From: Ophiostoma sp. CBS 140.51
Taxonomy: Eukaryota; Ascomycota; Sordariomycetes; Ophiostomatales; Ophiostomataceae
Assembly: GCA_029298735.1 (NCBI GenBank)
Contig: JANSLP010000050.1
Coordinates: 90,918-154,917 of the forward strand
Length of the DNA: 64,000 bases
Direction of reading: 5' to 3'
Shown: in pieces, positions 32,202-44,900 of the stretch
How positions within the stretch are numbered: the stretch's first letter is position 1
Layout of the letters: each line of letters begins with the position of its first letter
Position numbers and translations under genes: made by a program
The notes under the pieces: generated by a model
Told to the model about the DNA's origin: nothing
Database searches by the model: none
What the model saw: only the letters and a program-made list of their open reading frames with translations

Positions 32202-35200
32202 TTAAGTCCTGTTGTAAGAGCAGCGTTAGTTAAGTTGTCTTCTAGTTTCATATCGACAGAAAGGAGGATATACCAATCAACGTCGCTAAGTTGCAGCTTC
32301 CGCACACGCTGTGTGCGCTCCTTGCCGCCCTTGTCGGACCGGTTGTGGAAGTAAGAGGAAGGCTTCTCGTGGACTGGTAGTGAAAAGTAAGCATGTGAAC
32401 AATTTGTCGGCATTACAGCATCAAAAAGGAGTGTGGACTTACCATCAGTTTCGTCGCTCTCTCTAAGATCGAGATTCAGGACCAAGTTCTTGATGCGCTG
32501 CTGCTCCTCCTTCTCCGCCTGTTGCTGGTTTCTCATAGCAACAGCAAATTCAGAGTCGGAGGGAAGCTCCAGAGTGCGCGTCTGCTGGCGGTTGCCCTTC
32601 TTCGTAAGGAGTGAGAATGCCATGGTCGACATCGGAGCATTATCTTCGTTTCCAGGAAGGCCGCCACCGTTTGTATCGGCAGCAGCAGACGAGACTTCGC
32701 GGGTGGTCTTGGGGCGCACGGGGAGGGCCACATCGAACATGGGCTTTCGGTCAAACTTGCGCGTGTCCAAGCTTTCCGCCATCATTCTAGCGTACTCGCG
32801 TTCAAAGTCTGCCTCGTCCTCGGGATCGATCTGCTCCTCCTCACGTGTCACGACAATATCCTCGTCTTCAGACTCGCTGTGATCGTCGGAATCTTGCTTG
32901 TCCTCCTCATCCTCTCCCTCCTCATCGATTGACGACAGGTCATCGTCAACCTCCGCATCTCCAACAGCTAGGTCATCGGCATTGTCAATCTCATCCTCTG
33001 ATGACTCGTCCTCAGACGCAGCCCCATCGTATTGCTCCACCACCTTGTCAGCTCCAGTGGCCTTCTGGTCCTGAGCCATGGCAAGCTGGAAGACCTTGAC
33101 AGCCTCATCAAAGGTTGTGGCAAGTCTCCACTGAGGACGGAGAAGGGCAAAAATGTCCTGAACGATAAACTCAATGTCCATGGGAAGAGGGTTCTTTGTA
33201 AAGATGTAGTACTGGAAAAAGGATAAAAAGTAGTCCAGCTTCTTGCCAGCAGCACCCTTGTTGAAGTACGTCCCGGTGGTCTCGAGGAGGGTGGCAACCA
33301 GACGAATACGGAAGTACTCGTCCGGAAGGTCGATAGGGTTGATACGTCCAGGGACAGGAGGGCCACCGTGGCCAAGAGTCAGGATTCTGTACATCATGTC
33401 AAAGATGACAGGGTGCTCGAGGAGGCGGTACGTGTAGAACTCGCCTAGGTACTTGACCTCAGCAAGGCGCTGCTGGTTCATCCGAAAATCATTCAGCTCC
33501 AGGCCGAACGTAATGGACTCAATCACATCGTCGACGATATCGATGACAAAGGGCGAGTGGTGGCGGTAGAGAGCACCAAGAAGACCAGCAAGAAGGTGGA
33601 TGTTTCCGTACTTGACCTTACCTGGGCGGGAAAACACCTTGCGTAGAATGTGAACAACCTCTTCCTCCTCCCAGTGCAGCTTCTGGATTTGTCTCAGAAT
33701 CTTATTCGCGTTGCGCTTGCACAGGTCAACATAAACCAGTTTGCGGACGAAGATGTCCATGGGAGTTCTCTCCTTCTGCTGGATCGCGGTGCGCTCTGGC
33801 GGATCAACGTAGTACACGGCGTTCTCGATGAGCATACGCTCGGTCTGGCCAATATGCTGCATCAGCTTCTTCCGCTGCAGCGTCTCCAAAAACGACGCCA
33901 TCCGGGGCGACGTCTCAGGATTGCGCAGCAGATACCGACCGCAGTTCTCGAGCAGATTGGATATTATCTCAATGTTCATACGCGAGAAATCGTCGAGGCT
34001 GACCTTGAGGCAGTGGAACACAACATGTTCGGGCACAATGCCAAACTTGGTCAGCTCGGCCAAGTAGCGAATGTTACTCAGGCGGACAGGGCCAAGGAAG
34101 TCCTTCTCCTTGCGCCGCTGCAGACTACGGAACTCTGCATCAAGGTACTCAACAAGACCCTTGGGGATGTCGGGCATGTACTGGCCAAGGGTAGCCACAA
34201 GGCGAGACCAGCACGGCAAGAGGTCGCTGCGGCCCTTTGGCACCTCAGTCAGCGCTTTGACAAGGCGGTTGCGGGACGCCTTGGAGTTGAGGAAACAAAA
34301 GTCGATGGCGGTCTGGTCGATGAGATCTTTGTTTGTCAGGTCGGGGAGGCGGAGAAGGATTGTGTCGACTTGAGCACCGATGCTCTTGTTAACAATCGAA
34401 GTCGATTGGTCATCGGCAGGTGCGGCCGCGTTGGTTGCATCAGCAGCCTTGGCAGAGTCCGCGCCGTCGGTGGTGGAATCAACTTTCTTGCCGACTTGGT
34501 CGTCACCGTCCGCCTTCTTCTTCTTGCCATCCTCGAGCAAGATCGCAGGGACCTTGCCCTTGAGATCTACAAGGTTCTCGTAAAAGCGACGCTCCTCTTC
34601 GTCCTCCCAAATTCCAGAGCCTTCGCCTTGTCCGCGGAGATAGTCACCAGCTTTGACAATGCCAATAGAGCCCGCGCCAGCCAACTGGCCTTCGTCACCG
34701 TCCTTAAGGTCGGGCATCTCGGCACCAATGATGTCGGCAATGATCTGAGCATTAGATACCAGCCGTTCCTGAGCCTTGACCTGCTTCTCGAAATGGGACT
34801 GGCGGTCCTCGAAGACCTCACCCGACTTGACGTAGGCTTCGGCATTGCGGCGGCTCTGGCTCGAGATAGCCTTCTGGTCCCGGACTAGGTGACCCTTGAC
34901 ATCCTCAAAGTAGCGGGTGAGGATGTTTCTGAACTTCTCCTGGAGTTCCGGGGGTGCAATCGGCGAGTCGTCGGTATCAGCCGTGTTCTTGGAATCGTCT
35001 GCCGCACTGGGTCCCACTTCGTCGGGGTTGATCGTGCCGTTCTTGTCTCCGTCAAGTTCGTCGTCATCAGCTTCATCGGCAGCAGGATGCTCGCTGTTCT
35101 CCGCCCGGAGGCCACCGTTCACACCGTCGTCCTTGCGGTCTTCGGTACTCGCACCGCTCGTACCCAGAATGTCCCAGCTGAAAGTCTTGACAAAAGTAAC

Positions 35201-36129
35201 GAGGAGAGGAAGGTTCGTGTGGTCGCGATCGTGGCCGAGGAGGTCCTTGAGGACAGCGAGAGGGAAGGGCTCGGTCGAGTTGCCCTTGGCCGAGGTACTG
35301 GTGCGAAACTTGACTTCCGTGGTCTTACCAACGGCGCCCTTGGTCGTGTCGTCCGGCCGGTTGACGTCCTCCGGTGTTCGGAGCACACCCACAAGCCACA
35401 GCTCAGTAACAATACGGAGCAGGACCCGCTGCAGAGTGATGCGCTCCTTCTCGTCCCGCTCGCGAGCTTCGACCGACAAAGCCTTCAGCTGGCTCTTGTC
35501 GGGCGGGGCCATGCCCTTGCCCAGCAGCCATCCTAGGTATTCGGTGAAGTCGGCGGGGCCAAAGCGCTGGTGGAGGGCAGAAACGATTTCGACGCCGGCT
35601 TCAATGTCGGCGGGGGTCTTGAGGCGGGAAAGACCTTCGTAGCAGGCGGAGACGATCTCGGAGAGGTATTTGCTCAGGCTGAGCGAAGCGATTTCCTGGA
35701 GAAGGGAGTTGAGGGTCGAGGAGGAGATGGCGGTTCGCAGTCGTCGAATAAAAGCAGTATTCTTCTTGAGGGAGGAGTCGAGGGACTTGTTCACGGCAAA
35801 GAGGTCTGCCCACATATGTCAGCAGCAATCCAGGAGGTCCAAACCACAGGAAAACCAGCTCTATATGTCTTTCTTACCTGTCTCTCCAGCCCATGCGCGT
35901 TCGTTCAACGCGCGCAATTGGCCTAGCAAAATGGGAAACACCATGTCAGCATATTCCACCAGAAAGTAACGATACCATGAGCATCACCGCCCCGCCTTCT
36001 CGGGACAGATCCCTCTTCCTTCTTCTTATCGTCATGTCCAGAAAGCCAGCAGCATCGTGGTCTCCGGAAAGGGGCGGTGGTGGCCGTTTAAGATTCGAAT
36101 AGGTACATACGCTTCTTGGCGCGATCCAT
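32202..36129 (-). CDS. NMD2: Nonsense-mediated decay factor Upf2/Nmd2
   Basis: Upf2 bridges Upf1 and Upf3 in nonsense-mediated mRNA decay. Exons are 36129-36111, 35922-35878, 35805-32443, 32373-32274 and probably 32208-32202, giving about 1177 residues (yeast 1089). The spliced start reads MDRAKKRQLRALNERAWAGE. Three MIF4G-type helical domains fill roughly residues 30-400, 480-690 and 700-900. They include FCFLNSKASRNRLVKAL, LSNIRYLAELTKFG and the third-domain stretch LLAGLLGALYRHHSPFV. A long Asp/Glu tract (about 940-1010) precedes the Upf1-binding tail KPSSYFHNRSDKGGKERTQR. The last intron (65 nt, GTATAT donor, AACTAACG branch) leaves a 7-nt coding exon and the ending DVDWT. If it is retained, the frame runs on to 32048. 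That final exon is the least certain part. Confidence 0.93.
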
Positions 36130-37214
36130 GATCGGCCACAGACCCAATCTCGATGGTGGGAAAGCAAAGCGCCTTGCAGCTCAAACATCCGTCGTGTGTC
36201 GATTCTCTTGATAGTTGTGTATTGTATGGTTAGAAAGGGAAAAGCGAAATCGCTACGGGACCGTCAGGTCGAGAAACCGGAAACAGTGCACTCCGCCCGA
36301 TGTGGTAGGCATAGGGTTCGGTTGGCTGCGGTCAGCCCTGGGGGTTCGGTTCGTAGCAAAGCAAGCTCGATCTGCGTCGGTCGCAGCACCGAGCTTCTGT
36401 GATGGAAGTGGGAGGGATGCTTCGATCGAAAGCTATTGTCGGTTTGTGTGTCGAGTGTTTTGTGTTGTGATCGTGAAAAGGGGCGGTCCTTCGATTTTCG
36501 CAAAAAAACGGCAGTAGACAATGAACGCTCCTGCCAAAACAGCTACTGAAAGGCACTTTCTGATCTTGTGTCATTTAGGGACCGATATTGATTGCGCTTT
36601 CCTACCGTAGTGTGACGCGCGACTGCTTTGCTCACCGCACTGAGAGCCCCGCCACCGGATTATTGGTTTGCCCGTGACAGCACTAGATCCTCACTAGAAC
36701 GACGTCTTTTACAGCGCACTTACAGTGTACCTGGGCGAACAAGATGTCACTAAATACATGGCAGCATCAACACCAACATACTATTCACTTACATGAGTGA
36801 TCTTACACATGCTCTCTGTCAGTGAAAAAGGGGGAGGATAAACAAATAAAACACAACTACGATTCTTGAATAGGATATAATAGAATAAAATTCGCTTAAA
36901 TGTTGATGTATCATCTGCCATCCCACATCTTTCATGCTAAGTCGTAAATGCCCATAAACGGGAATCATAGTAAATAAGTATCACATGAGGCCGCCAAAGA
37001 AATGAAATAGAACATAATGGAATCCAAAAAGGAAAGAGTAAAGAGTGCTAGTAAATCACCCAAGCTCTAAGATGCCAAAAAAAATAAATGGAAGAAAAGA
37101 AAGAAAGCCAAACAAAAGGCTGCCAAGAATCATAAAAAATGCACCAAATATCAATGTAATAATTCGATGTCGATAAATGAGAAAAAAAATGGACGTAGGA
37201 TATATGATATGTTC
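36130..37214. other. UPF2 promoter and CHS4 3' region
   Basis: The left half is the likely UPF2 promoter. The right half (36.8-37.2 kb) is AT-rich and suits the 3' UTR of the CHS4-like gene that ends at 37215. No coding sequence is recognised. Confidence 0.5.
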
Positions 37215-40200
37215 TCACATGATGACCTAAAAGGAGACCTGTTAGTATATGATTCTTGTAGGGGGAAATGAGATATGTGCGTCTGGTATAAACTTACACA
37301 GTCGTCGTCGCCCTTGCCCTGAGGAATACCCATTTCCTCGAACGTTGCCGGACCTTGCTTGACAGGCTTTGCTGCCTGTGCAGCGGCAGGAGCTGCAGGC
37401 CGCGAAGCCTGTGCTGCTGGCGGGGCAGCACTTGAAACACGCGGTGGCGGTGCGGCTGAGACAGGACGAGCAGCTGGGCCAGGGCCCAGGCCGCCGCTCA
37501 TCTGTGCGGGCGGAGCGCTTTGGCGGCCACCAGTCTCTGCCAGCTGTGGCCGGTTCTTGAACATCTGGGGGGCAGCTCCACCACCAGGTGCACCACCGCC
37601 AGCACCACCACTGGGGTAGCGGCCATGACCACCCTGGGATGGTAGAGAGTCGATGCGGTCGAGACGAGGGGTACCGCTGCTGGGACCCGGGCCTGGGTAG
37701 ACGTTGGAGACGGGCCGGCTCGATGTTCTCGGGCCATAGTCGCGACCAGGCTGGGCAGCAGGGTTGCCGAGTTGTGCTGCGCCGTGTGTAGCAGGGTTGG
37801 CATTCGGGTTCGTCTTTGACAAACGGTTGCGGGAGCTGTCCGGCTGTGGGGGGATGCCGCCTGACAAACGAGCAGATGCGGGTGCCTGCTGGTGGGGCGG
37901 GGGACGAGGCTGCTGCTGCTGCTGGTAGCCATAGTCGTACGGATCGTTGTAGTCGGCCCGGCCCTGAGGAGCACTGGGGCTGGCGCCACGGTAGCCGCCC
38001 GCAGGCATTTGAGGCTCCCAGCCGGCGGATGCAATGCGGCCACGCGGGTCGTTGTCCAGGGGTCTGCCGGGGATGTTGACTGAGAAAGGCCGCTGCTCTG
38101 GGACAAGGTTGCCAGTTGATTGCGACACTGGCAGTGGGCGTGGTCCAGACTGGGGCTGCATGCTTGCGGGACGAATGCCGAAAGCACTCAACGGACGGTT
38201 ATCAGCCTGCTGGCCGTTGCTCGCCCGGATTTGGGGGTTGTAGTGAGGGGAGAGGGGAGGACGACCACCCGGCCCATCGTCAGGGTAAGGTGCGGTTGAC
38301 TTTGGCCGGGCGAGGTTCAAAGGCGCAGGCTTGTCGTCCACGGGGTATGGTGCGGTCGACTTGGGCCGAATAGCCAGGTTGCTCTGGTCGATGCTGATGG
38401 AAAAGGCGGGAGGACGCGCAGCACCAGGGATGTCCTGGACTGGCCGTTGCGCGGGCGAAATGTTGTGTGATGAGGAGGGACGGTAGTCAGGCGATGACGA
38501 GCTGCCCGGTCGGGCGGACTCGGTCGGCAGGTTCGGCGTCGACTCGGGAAGAGTGGGAAGCGCGGCAGCGGGATCCTTTTGGCGGCTGCTGAAGCGCTCT
38601 GGCCGTTGGCCACGCATTGACCCGTGCTTCGACTTGATACGTGTAAGCGCCGTGGTCTCGTGGTCCTGCTTCGTGAGCGTCTTTGCCTGGTTCAGGCCCT
38701 CAAGACGACCGATTGCGTCCTTGTTTCCATGCTCGGCTGCTCTCTCATACCACGAGCGAGCATCCCGCAGGTCCTTTTGAACAAAGATACCAATCTCGTA
38801 GTAGTAACCCATGGCGAATTCACCAGTGGCAAGCTTGGCATCGGCTGCCTGCTGAGCATACTTGAACGCCAGCTGTTCGTTCTTGAGGAAGACACCCTCA
38901 TAACCAAAGAGGAACCAACGGCTGACACCGAGTGCAGCTTCAGGCTGGCCCTGGTGGGCAGCCAGGCCGTAGTAGTGGAGGGACAGGGCCGGGTTGAAGT
39001 CGCAGCCAAGCTGGCAAAGCTCGTAGGCCTGACCCATCTTGAGCTGCGCCTTCGCAAAGCCAAAGTAGGCCGACTTCTCAATGTATTGACGGGCCCGAGC
39101 AACATCAAATGGCAGCATACCCTCGGGGATGGTAATGTCCGGCAGCTCGCGTGAGATCAGCATACCGTACACATAGGCGCCTTGCGGGGACTCCTCGTCG
39201 GAAGTATCGGCCGCCGACAGGATCATTTCGAGACCGGTACTGAAATTCTTTGTGTGACCATGCTGGCCGAGAAGGTTCATCATGCCCAGCCGGTAGGACG
39301 AGGCCGAGTCCTCCATCTCCAGGCCCCGTTTGTAGTGCTCCAGGGCACCCTGGATGTCATTTGAGTTTTCATAGATCATGCCCATGCGGTACTCTGCACG
39401 ACCCCAACCCCTGCTTGCAGCATTCATGTAACCCATAAAGGCCTCGTTTCTGTCTTGCCGAAAGCCAAACTTGCCAAACTCGAGCCATTTCGAGCGTGAA
39501 AAGAGGGCTTGCGGGTGGTTTTGGGACGACAGGTACTCAACAATGTTGATAGCATCGAGGCGCAGTTCGTGTTCGATCCGAGGGGTTTGCGGCCGGGCAC
39601 CCTGGTCTTTGTGCTCGCGCGCGTATGCCTCTTGGGAGATTTCAACCCATGAGAGAACGTCCAGCGCCCAGTCGAGCTGCACGGCGACGTTGTTTGACTT
39701 GAGCACCTCTGAGCGCGCGTTGTAGAGAATGCGCTCCTTCTCATCGTCGCTCGGCGGGACATTACCCTGGCTGATCCGCGGGAAGGGTGAGAAGGATGGC
39801 ACTTCGAAAGTCGACGCCATTTCGCCGTGTTTGTCCTGGGCAAACGCCTTGAAGCTGTCGGCGGGTGGCTGCTGATTGGCAGGAGCAGCAGCGGAGGACG
39901 CGCCAGGACCAGCTGGCTTGGCGGTGGTATCGGCAGTGGGCTTCCCGCTCAGGTAGGTGGACAGGGACGGTTCGCGGCCGTGTTGTTGCGCAGAGACCTG
40001 GCGGGTGGCAGTTGCGTTGTCGAGTTCGGCGGCGGTCGTAGTGGTAGGAAGGTGGGCAGGCTGTCGAGCTTCGAGTTCCATTCGTTGAAGGCCGTCTTGC
40101 ATATTTTGGGGCACTTCGGGCATCACCCTATGGCCGGAAAAGGCGCCAACAGTCAGTTTCTCAGATTTCCCCTTGCAAAGCGTTGCCCTAGTGTCGTTCG

Positions 40201-41918
40201 TCGTCACTCTTATTGGGCTGGTGGGCTTTGGGTGTTGTTGTTATTTTTTTTTTTCGCGCCTTGGCTACTACCGGCCCCTGCCAGGGACAGTGGCCGGCCC
40301 TCTCCCGCCTGAAAACGACGCTTGATGGTGGGGGGAGGGGTAAGGACGAAAGGGGGACGAATGGATAGGACGGCAGCGCCAACGCTGCAAGTCAAGGCAC
40401 AAACAGAGCTAGGGCGACGATGAAAGTAAAGATAAAGAAGGGATCGAGGGAGGGGCGTGTGGGAAACAAACTGGGAACGGTGATAGGATGCGATAAACGA
40501 CGACTGAACATCGTATAAAATGCAGAAATGCAGAAATGCAAAGCGCAAAGTGCAAAATCTTGGAATAGAAGAGAATGAAAAAGGGCTTACCTTTGAGGAG
40601 ATGGTGCGATGACTTCTGGCATGTAGTAATCATCGTAGCCGCCAGGCACGAAAGTGGCCTCGAACTTGGGCATTTCGCCAGTGATAAGTCTTTCTGGCTG
40701 GGGGTTTGGAGCACCTGCATAAATAGAAACAGTAAGGATCGGGTCTGTCAGCCGGATCGATGAGGAGGTGCCGCAGACAGCAGCAGCCGGTGTTCGAAAT
40801 GGCGAGCTGTTGCAAAGGAAGAACACACGGGCAGTCGCGTCGACGGTGGAGGGTGAAGAGTAGAAGAATGGAAGCGCAAGGACACAAGAAAAAAGACGGA
40901 GCAGATTGGGCAGGGAGCAGAAAGCGACGGTAGCAGAGAGGGTGGGAAAGCAGAGAAGGAAGCAGAAGCGAAGTTGGCTATTGGGGCGCCGTGTCGTGTG
41001 GGATTCTGGGAGAGTCGAACCGGTGGATGTGGGTGTGAATGGCAAGCCGAGCGATATCTGTATTCTGAAGTCCTTATTGCTCGGTGTGGCCAGAACTGGC
41101 AAACCAAAATGAGCAGCACAGCAATGCGTGCGAAAGCGCAGGAGGCGTAGAGAGGTTGGACTGGGCTGCTGGGGGGTCGTCGTATCCGCACTCCGTCAGC
41201 TGCTGCGGAGATTTTGTTCGGCTGTGCCAGGCCGCAAAGCTGCTGCCTCTTTTGGATTCGTATATGAGGACGTCTAGTCTTGGAGTGCGGCCGAGATCAA
41301 ACCTTGGCCAGTTGCGAAAGCGAAATCTAGCCCAGCCTGCCCAGCTTTGTGCTGCCGTAGTCCTTAATACGACGTATTAAACTAATGCGACCCGAAGCTG
41401 GCTTGCTGGATGGGATATGTCGCCGGGGGACGTCGTTGAAACGCAGGGCTACCATGTTCTCTGACGTCGTTGCAGAGAGGCGATGTTTCGGTTTGGAGGT
41501 TGAGGTTGTCTTTTGCCAGATGATTTGCCAGTTGACTTTTTGCCGTTTGGTTTCGCCTGCCATTCGTTTTCCCAGATTTGACCGTTGGCTGCCGGATTGT
41601 ATATGCTGTGTCGCCACTTCGGCCCTCTTGCGTGTGATTGCTGCTGGTAGTTTGCCGGTGTTTCTTTGCTGCTGCTTCCATACTGCTTCGTGTTCACTGC
41701 TCTATGCTCCATGCTCCATGCCCTATTCTCCATCCCATACTTTCCATGCTTTCCATGCATCCCATACGCCGCTTGCTTCACCCCACTCCTCCACCACTTG
41801 CCGGATGCTCCCCTGTTGGCACCAAAAGCACAAAATACAAAAGCAGATCGAATTACTTACCAGTGGTGTTGCTCGGATCACCCCCTTGGGATTGACGCGC
41901 GTACTGTGGGTTCGACAT
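37215..41918 (-). CDS. Sel1-repeat chitin synthase regulator (Chs4/Skt5 family) with C-terminal CaaX box
   Basis: It is likely a regulatory partner of chitin synthase. Yeast Chs4/Skt5 activates Chs3 at the membrane and is farnesylated. Exons are 41918-41861, 40714-40591, 40127-37298 and 37226-37215, giving about 1007 residues. The spliced N terminus MSNPQYARQSQGGDPSNTTG is followed by PGGYDDYYMPEV. Sel1/TPR-like repeats span about residues 265-540; examples are GYMNAASRGWGRAEYRMGMI, GLAAHQGQPEAALGVSRWFL and SWYERAAEHGNKDAIGRLEG. About 460 Pro/Ser/Gln/Gly-rich disordered residues come next. The last 12-nt exon encodes VIM after a Cys codon, making the C terminus CVIM, a farnesylation signal. 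Intron 1 is 1140 nt, far longer than any other here. A second start at the MPKFEATF methionine in exon 2 is possible. Confidence 0.9.
41700..41772. repeat. CCAT-rich degenerate repeat in CHS4 intron 1
   Basis: The stretch repeats CCATGC, CCATGCCC and TTCCATGC units with variable spacing. It lies inside the 1140-nt first intron of the CHS4-like gene and shows no coding signal. Confidence 0.6.
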
Positions 41919-44900
41919 TATGTAGTTTCCTGGCGGGCGTTGGACGCTGCGTTTGTGGCTAAAAATAAGAGACGAAGGCAACCAAGAGCCAAAAGAATGG
42001 GTAGAAAAAAGGGGGAAGGGTCTCCCAAGAGATCCAAGAAATGAGGTCGCGCGAAGATCCGCCTGGCTAGAACACAACCCCAGGTGGAGCTGCGAAGCGA
42101 ACCCTCGGTGCCCTGCAGGTACAGTGGCTCTCGATGGCTCGATGGGTCGGATAGCTCAGGTACAATGCACAAGTACTCTCCGTATGTGTACAAGTACTAT
42201 GTAGTATGTCGTCCAAGCTCGGTCAAGAAGAGGCGATGTAGCGGTACACGCAGCGCTCGCAAATTTTATGCGCGGAGCATGGTTCGGGGGTGTCGGGACT
42301 GTGGCGGTTTATGCGGCATGCGGTCAAGGACGGGAGGCGGAGGGGGTAAGAAAAGGGCAGAAGAAGGAAGAGGACGAAAGCGAGGAGGAAGCGGAGGAGG
42401 CGGAGGCTTGACGAGATATGATGGGGGAGGATCTTAAAAAGAGGACCTTAAACCACACAAACCAGGCAAAGCCAGACCGCAGGGGAAAACGGCAATGTGA
42501 GGAATCCCGTAAGATGCCGGACAGCACGTGAGGAGAAAGTGAGAATAGGTGGGCCAAAAGAGCCAAGGAAGAGGCGACACACTTGTTTTGTCGTGGTGAA
42601 ATATAAATACGAACAAAGGGAGGTTGAAGCTTGTTTGTATGCGTACAGAGAATGGGAGAGCTCGGGAAAGGGGTCAACGATGTGAAAATAGAGCAGCAGC
42701 TTCTCGGCAGGACGTCAAAGTTCTGTGAGAGGCAAGCGCGAAGGAGGGGTGGCGGTTACTTGCTTGTATTTAAAATATTGAAAATAGCACTCCCAAGCTC
42801 GTGGAGGGGAAAGGAGCGGACGGGCTATGCCGAAGAGAGCAGGATCGACTGGGGAACGGCCAACGACCAGGAGGAAGGAGAGACGAGAAATGGGAAAGAA
42901 CGAACGAGGTACCACTTTCCTTTTCTTTTTACTTGCCTTTTCAGCCCGATCTAGCAATGTGAGTGAGCTACAGCCATTTTGTCGCGAAGACAGGACCATC
43001 ACTGCCTGCCTTGCAGGCATTCTTTGCATTCCAGCGCCGCCCCCTTTGTGCTTTTCCTCTTTGGCCGTTTGATTGCACAGGAGTGGAACAGCCTCGTTTC
43101 CCCCTCATAAACCCCCACTATGGAGCACAGTGGTAGGCGCCGTCCCAACATAGAAAGAGGTTGCAATTGCAAGCGCGAACAAATGCAATGCGAACAGTGA
43201 GAAACGGGAAGGAACTTGCCGTTTGCATTAGAAAAGAGCAGACGCGAACGAGAAGAGCGGGAGGGAGGCAGGAAACATGAGAGGAAACAGAAAGAACGGC
43301 CAACGCTCTTTCTTAGCACCAGATGTCCTCGACGCCGTTCTTTCCTCAATCTGCAACAACTCGTCGGCACCGGCATGCACTGCAGGTCACACACAAGGCC
43401 ACGGCGGCCATTCGCCAAGCCACCTTCCACCTTCCACCTCACAGAAAGCGTTCCAGGGTATCAATAAACGCCCACGACGAATTTGGCGCGGTTGCGATGG
43501 CGGGAAGACAGCGGGAACTCATTTTACGTTTGACCTGTGCTCGCTGCACTGCGGCTAGCGGCAGGGCCCATCCAGGCGGGTCTTCTGGGTCTCTGGAGCC
43601 TAACAAAAACGAGCAAAGAGCAGCAGGGTCCACCATTTGATTGACCATTGAACCAATGCCTCTTTCGCCTCTTTTAAATGCAACCATGCCCTAGTGTGCT
43701 GTAGCGCAGTGTTTGTTTCTTCAAATAGCATGAAATCGTGGCTGAGCCGCCCCCAGGCCCTGGCCTTGCCAACTTGCAGCTCCTGGGGAAGAATGCCGCC
43801 AAGTCCCTGGGAGCGGCTGTGTGCTCTGTTGGACAGTTGAGCAGCATGGCCTGGCCTGAGATGTGCAGTGGAATTTCCTGGTCAAGGAAAGCTTATTTGT
43901 CACTGGTAATTGGGTCGGTGAGAACAGTTTACTTGTTGATATCCGCAGTCGATATCCGCAGGCGAACGGAACCAAAGGAGCAAAAGTCGCTGTTCCCGTT
44001 TATCCGCCTGCCAGCGGAGAAAAACAGCCGACAGACGACCTTGCAAGGCGGTGATCAGCGTCGATGTTTGGGTACACTGCTGCTCGCAGCTGACCCTGTT
44101 CTTTGATTTCGTGCATTTAGATGCACAGAGTTTACAGAGCCACAGTGCATCCTTGCATGAGCACATGTGAGATAAGATGCCGTTTGTCCTGCACATGGCA
44201 TGAGCTGTCGAGCTGCCATGCTGCCCGACAGCGGACGGCCCCATATGAGATGGTTCGTTGGGTATTGATGGACAGTGATGGGCAGTTCATCTGCCTTTTC
44301 TTTTTCTTCCTCGCAGCTGTCGTTTTCGTCTCTTGTCAGCCCTTCCTCTCCACTCCAAGAGAGGTCATATTCCGAATCAGCCGTACGCAGGTGGTTCTTG
44401 GTGTCTTGGATGCCTTCCGTGACCTTCCCCTCGTGAACTATTTCTCTTAGCCATTGTGATTCCCGTGCGTGAAGAGGCAGGATTCCGCCCTTGGCACTTG
44501 ACAAGCTTGACAAGCTTCAAACATGTCAGGTCGTTATGTCTCGTCAAACATCTAGTGGGGAATCGTATGGGCTGGTCGGATCGATTGTGCGTTGTATCTG
44601 GTCCGCCAGTCCACGAAAACTGTGAAATGTAGACTGGAAGATGCTAGCCTGCCATGAAACTGAAGCACTTTGTTTGATTGCAGTTCTTAGTGTAGGCTCA
44701 CTGCAAGCCACTAGCGGGCGCTGTCAGCCTGGGCGCAACGGCCAACGAGGCCCGACGTCATCCGGAGGACTTCGTTGAGCCAAGATCCGTGCCTCGTACG
44801 GATACGGGCAATGCGACACGAGATTGAAGTTGGGATGAATGTGTTTGTCGAAACAGGAAAGCCGAAAGACGAAGTTGAAATATCACGAAATATACAGAGT

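Noticed and set aside
33650..34888. 412-codon open frame antisense to UPF2
   Set aside because: It lies wholly within the UPF2 MIF4G exon, and the product has no family resemblance.
41005..41020. B-box-like GGTTCGACTC on the minus strand
   Set aside because: It lies in the CHS4 intron, the T-stem does not pair and no A box is present at the right distance.
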